From contig JAITEK010000055.1 of NCBI GenBank assembly GCA_031282085.1, positions 1-7,056 of the forward strand: a DNA stretch of 7,056 bases, in the 5' to 3' direction. The notes below the pieces were generated by a model. The model was not told where the DNA came from and searched no databases. It saw nothing but the letters and a program-made list of their open reading frames with translations. The first letter of the stretch is position 1, and each line of letters opens with the position of its first letter. The position numbers and the translations under genes are program-made. Origin of the DNA: Coriobacteriales bacterium (lineage in GTDB: Bacteria; Actinomycetota; Coriobacteriia; Coriobacteriales; UBA8131). Positions 5,560 through 7,056 of this stretch are shown here, one piece after another.

Positions 5560-6419
5560 CGTCCGGCTCAAAGAGACCTCCCACCCCCCGCGATTCTTTT
5601 GCCGCCTTAGTGCGTCGTGAGGGCGCGCGGTTGTATCGTGAGCTGCCTTGGCGCAACACCACCGATTCGTTTGCCGTCCTTGTGAGCGAGGTCATGCTCC
5701 AGCAGACCCAGGTGGCGCGTGTCCTTAAATACTGGGAGCGATGGATGGCGACGTTTCCTACGGTCGATGCGCTGGCGGCCGCCTCCACAACCGACGTGCT
5801 GGAGCTTTGGCAGGGGATGGGGTACCATCGCCGTGCCTTGGCGCTCAAGCGCAGCTGCGAGCTTTGCGCAGAGCGATACGAGGGGCGCTTGCCGCGCGAC
5901 TATGAGCAGCTGCTCGAGCTGCCGGGAATCGGGCCGGCCACAGCCGCGGGCGTGTGCGTCTTTGCCTACGGGCAGCCGCAGGTCTACCTTGAGACGAATG
6001 TACGCGCGGTGTACCTCCATCACTTCTTCCCAGACTGTGATCAGGTGGCCGACCGCGAGCTCATCCCCTTGGTTGAGGAGACCTGCGATAAGAGTGACCC
6101 TCGAGGTTGGTACTATGCTCTGCTGGACTACGGCAATCACCTCAAGAGCATCATGCCCAACCCCTCGCGCCGCTCGCGCCACCATACGCGCCAATCGGCC
6201 TTTGAGGGCTCGGTGCGTCAGAAACGTGCCGAGCTGCTGCGCCTTGTCCTGGCTGCGCCGGGGACTACCACCGAGGAGCTCACCGAGGCCCTCAACTTAG
6301 TGGAGCGCTCCGCCGCCCGCGACGTGACGCTGCCCGACGAGGTGGAGCTCCTGCTCGCCACCCTTGCGCGCGAGGGCTTCCTCGCCGCGCGCGCCACCCA
6401 CTGGTTCGTCGCCGAATAA
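5556..6419 (+). CDS. mutY: MutY-like adenine DNA glycosylase (HhH-GPD), lacking the Fe-S cluster loop
   Basis: MutY enzymes remove adenine mispaired with 8-oxoguanine in base-excision repair. From GTG 5556 the product is 287 residues. Motifs are SEVMLQQTQV (catalytic Glu45), LWQGMGYHRRAL (84-95) and the helix-hairpin-helix LPGIGPATAAGV (122-133). The usual VDGNV/VDTNVR aspartate position reads LETNVR, with Glu146. Where MutY and endonuclease III have C-x6-C-x2-C-x5-C, this protein has LLDYGNHLKSIMPNPSRRSRHH without cysteines. The NUDIX-like 8-oxoG domain is absent; the tail from about 225 is a small helical, winged-helix-like segment. This matches my recollection of a cluster-free MutY-like subgroup, so substrate specificity is less sure than the fold. 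GTG 5556 overlaps the upstream TGA as GTGA, implying translational coupling; an upstream in-frame codon at 5403 would extend over most of rrf2's C-terminus and encodes nothing recognisable. Confidence 0.85.
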   Translation: MTSGSKRPPTPRDSFAALVRREGARLYRELPWRNTTDSFAVLVSEVMLQQTQVARVLKYWERWMATFPTVDALAAASTTDVLELWQGMGYHRRALALKRSCELCAERYEGRLPRDYEQLLELPGIGPATAAGVCVFAYGQPQVYLETNVRAVYLHHFFPDCDQVADRELIPLVEETCDKSDPRGWYYALLDYGNHLKSIMPNPSRRSRHHTRQSAFEGSVRQKRAELLRLVLAAPGTTTEELTEALNLVERSAARDVTLPDEVELLLATLAREGFLAARATHWFVAE

Positions 6420-6421
6420 CC

Positions 6422-6443
6422 CGTGTGTCGCACGCGGCACACG
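6422..6443 (+). terminator. Strong hairpin after mutY, possible terminator
   Basis: CGTGTGTCG (6422-6430) pairs with CGGCACACG (6435-6443) as 9 bp with one G-T pair and a CACG loop, 2 nt after the mutY stop. There is no immediate T-run; the nearest is TTTT at 6465-6468. It may act as a Rho-assisted terminator or 3' stabiliser rather than a classical intrinsic terminator. Confidence 0.45.
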
Positions 6444-6462
6444 ACCCGTCTCGCGTTGCCTC

Positions 6463-6506
6463 GATTTTACCGGGATTTGATAAAACTCGGACACGGATTT
6501 GATACT
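6463..6506 (+). promoter_or_regulatory. pstS-like gene promoter with 11-bp-phased GATTT repeats
   Basis: GATTT starts at 6463, 6474 and 6496, that is at 0, 11 and 33 bp; the 22-bp slot at 6485 is not conserved. The last two are part of a perfect 10-bp direct repeat GGATTTGATA (6473-6482 and 6495-6504). Direct repeats with an 11-bp period are the general form of PHO boxes bound by PhoB/PhoP regulators, and the next gene is PstS-like. TTGATA (6477-6482) and GATACT (6501-6506), 18 bp apart, are plausible -35 and -10 elements built from the two repeat copies. Operator identity is inferred. Confidence 0.45.
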
Positions 6507-6522
6507 GCCTCAGCAGAATAGA

Positions 6523-6541
6523 TGTCGTCAAAGAAACGACA
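6523..6541 (+). other. Small hairpin in the pstS-like gene leader
   Basis: TGTCGT (6523-6528) and ACGACA (6536-6541) form a perfect 6-bp stem with a 7-nt A-rich loop, 14 nt before the AGGAGG ribosome binding site (6556-6561). It is too short and lacks a T-run, so it is not a terminator. It may affect mRNA stability or translation, or may be chance. Confidence 0.3.
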
Positions 6542-6565
6542 GTCATTCATCAGACAGGAGGCACG

Positions 6566-7056
6566 ATGTTCAAGAAGTTCGGTTCGTTCGTCATCGTTAC
6601 GCTCGCGCTCGCGGTGGCAGCTGCGGTCGCAATCGCTGCATATGGTTGTGCGGGGAGCAACGACGCTGGTACCGGCGCCGATACTGGCACCACCGGAGGC
6701 GCTACCGGCGCCATATCCGTTGTGTCGCGTGAGGACGGCAGCGGCACACGCTCGGCGTTTATCGAGTTGCTCAAAATCCAGGACGAGGAGAAGGTCGACC
6801 ACACCACGCCGGACGCGGTCGTCACCAACTCAACGGCCGTTATGCTCACCACGGTGTCCGGCGATAAGGCTGCGATAGGCTATATCTCACTGGGTTCGCT
6901 CGATAGCTCGGTCAAGGCACTCGACATCGACGGAGTACCCGCCACCACCGACAACGTGAAGAACGGCAGCTACGCCGTTCAGCGCCCCTTCAACCTTGTG
7001 ACCAAAGGGCAGGTCAGCCCCGTTGCGCAGGACTTCATCGACTTCATCTTGAGCAG
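6566..7056 (+). CDS. pstS: PstS-family phosphate-binding lipoprotein, 5' part (runs off window)
   Basis: PstS is the extracytoplasmic substrate-binding subunit of the PstSCAB high-affinity phosphate ABC transporter. The reading frame opens at ATG 6566 after AGGAGG (6556-6561, 4 nt spacing) and is open to the end of the window, giving 163 complete codons. Residues 1-27 are a lipoprotein signal (KK, hydrophobic Ala/Val core), with Cys28 in AAYGC as the likely lipidated residue. A Gly/Thr/Ser-rich spacer follows (29-48). Family motifs are ISVVSREDGSGTR (50-62, phosphate-binding Ser/Arg/Asp region), TNSTAVM (87-93) and AIGYISLGSL (103-112), then the RPFNLVTKG strand and VAQDFIDFILS at the end. 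The usual N-terminal PstS half is missing before SREDGSGTR, so this may be a permuted family member with that half downstream, or a short paralogue. Other pst genes probably follow but are not visible. Confidence 0.85.
   Translation, partial: MFKKFGSFVIVTLALAVAAAVAIAAYGCAGSNDAGTGADTGTTGGATGAISVVSREDGSGTRSAFIELLKIQDEEKVDHTTPDAVVTNSTAVMLTTVSGDKAAIGYISLGSLDSSVKALDIDGVPATTDNVKNGSYAVQRPFNLVTKGQVSPVAQDFIDFILS

Overview
The window is a 7 kb, high-GC, densely coding stretch of chromosome with every supported gene on the + strand. The composition, the murI-rph-rdgB gene order, strong Shine-Dalgarno sites mixed with a leaderless-type start, and the style of the PstS-like protein suggest an actinobacterium, most likely a gut-type Coriobacteriia (Eggerthellales/Coriobacteriales). 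That placement is an inference from family resemblance; no rRNA or marker gene in the window settles it.

Region 1 (1-3345) is a housekeeping operon: glutamate racemase murI (cell-wall D-glutamate), RNase PH rph (tRNA 3' end trimming) and an RdgB/HAM1 inosine/xanthosine triphosphate pyrophosphatase fused in frame to a HAD-IB phosphatase. It ends at a credible intrinsic terminator. murI carries an apparent one-base deletion in a C5 run that separates its two catalytic cysteines. Both murI and rdgB have Pro-rich repetitive N-terminal extensions not expected in their families.

Region 2 (3346-5001) is a promoter region and a 509-codon gene for a protein with a TPR-like helical N-terminus, an acidic linker and a recognisable AAA+ module. 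The Walker A, Walker B, sensor-1 and arginine-finger positions of that module are all degraded, so it looks like a pseudo-ATPase. This is the least ordinary protein here.

Region 3 (4998-6443) is a two-gene unit. An Rrf2/IscR-type regulator with a Cys3-His iron-sulfur ligand set overlaps by GTGA with a MutY-like adenine glycosylase that lacks both the Fe-S cluster loop and the 8-oxoG-recognition C-terminal domain. Three adjacent dyads lie upstream, the first overlapping an extended -10 promoter, which fits autoregulation.

Region 4 (6444-7056) is a promoter with GATTT units on an 11-bp phase, followed by the 5' part of a lipoprotein gene of the PstS phosphate-binding family that runs off the window. 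What is visible after the lipobox corresponds to the usual middle/C-terminal half of PstS, so the halves may be permuted.

No tRNA, rRNA, CRISPR array, insertion sequence or attachment site was seen. No stretch without a gene exceeds 300 bases.
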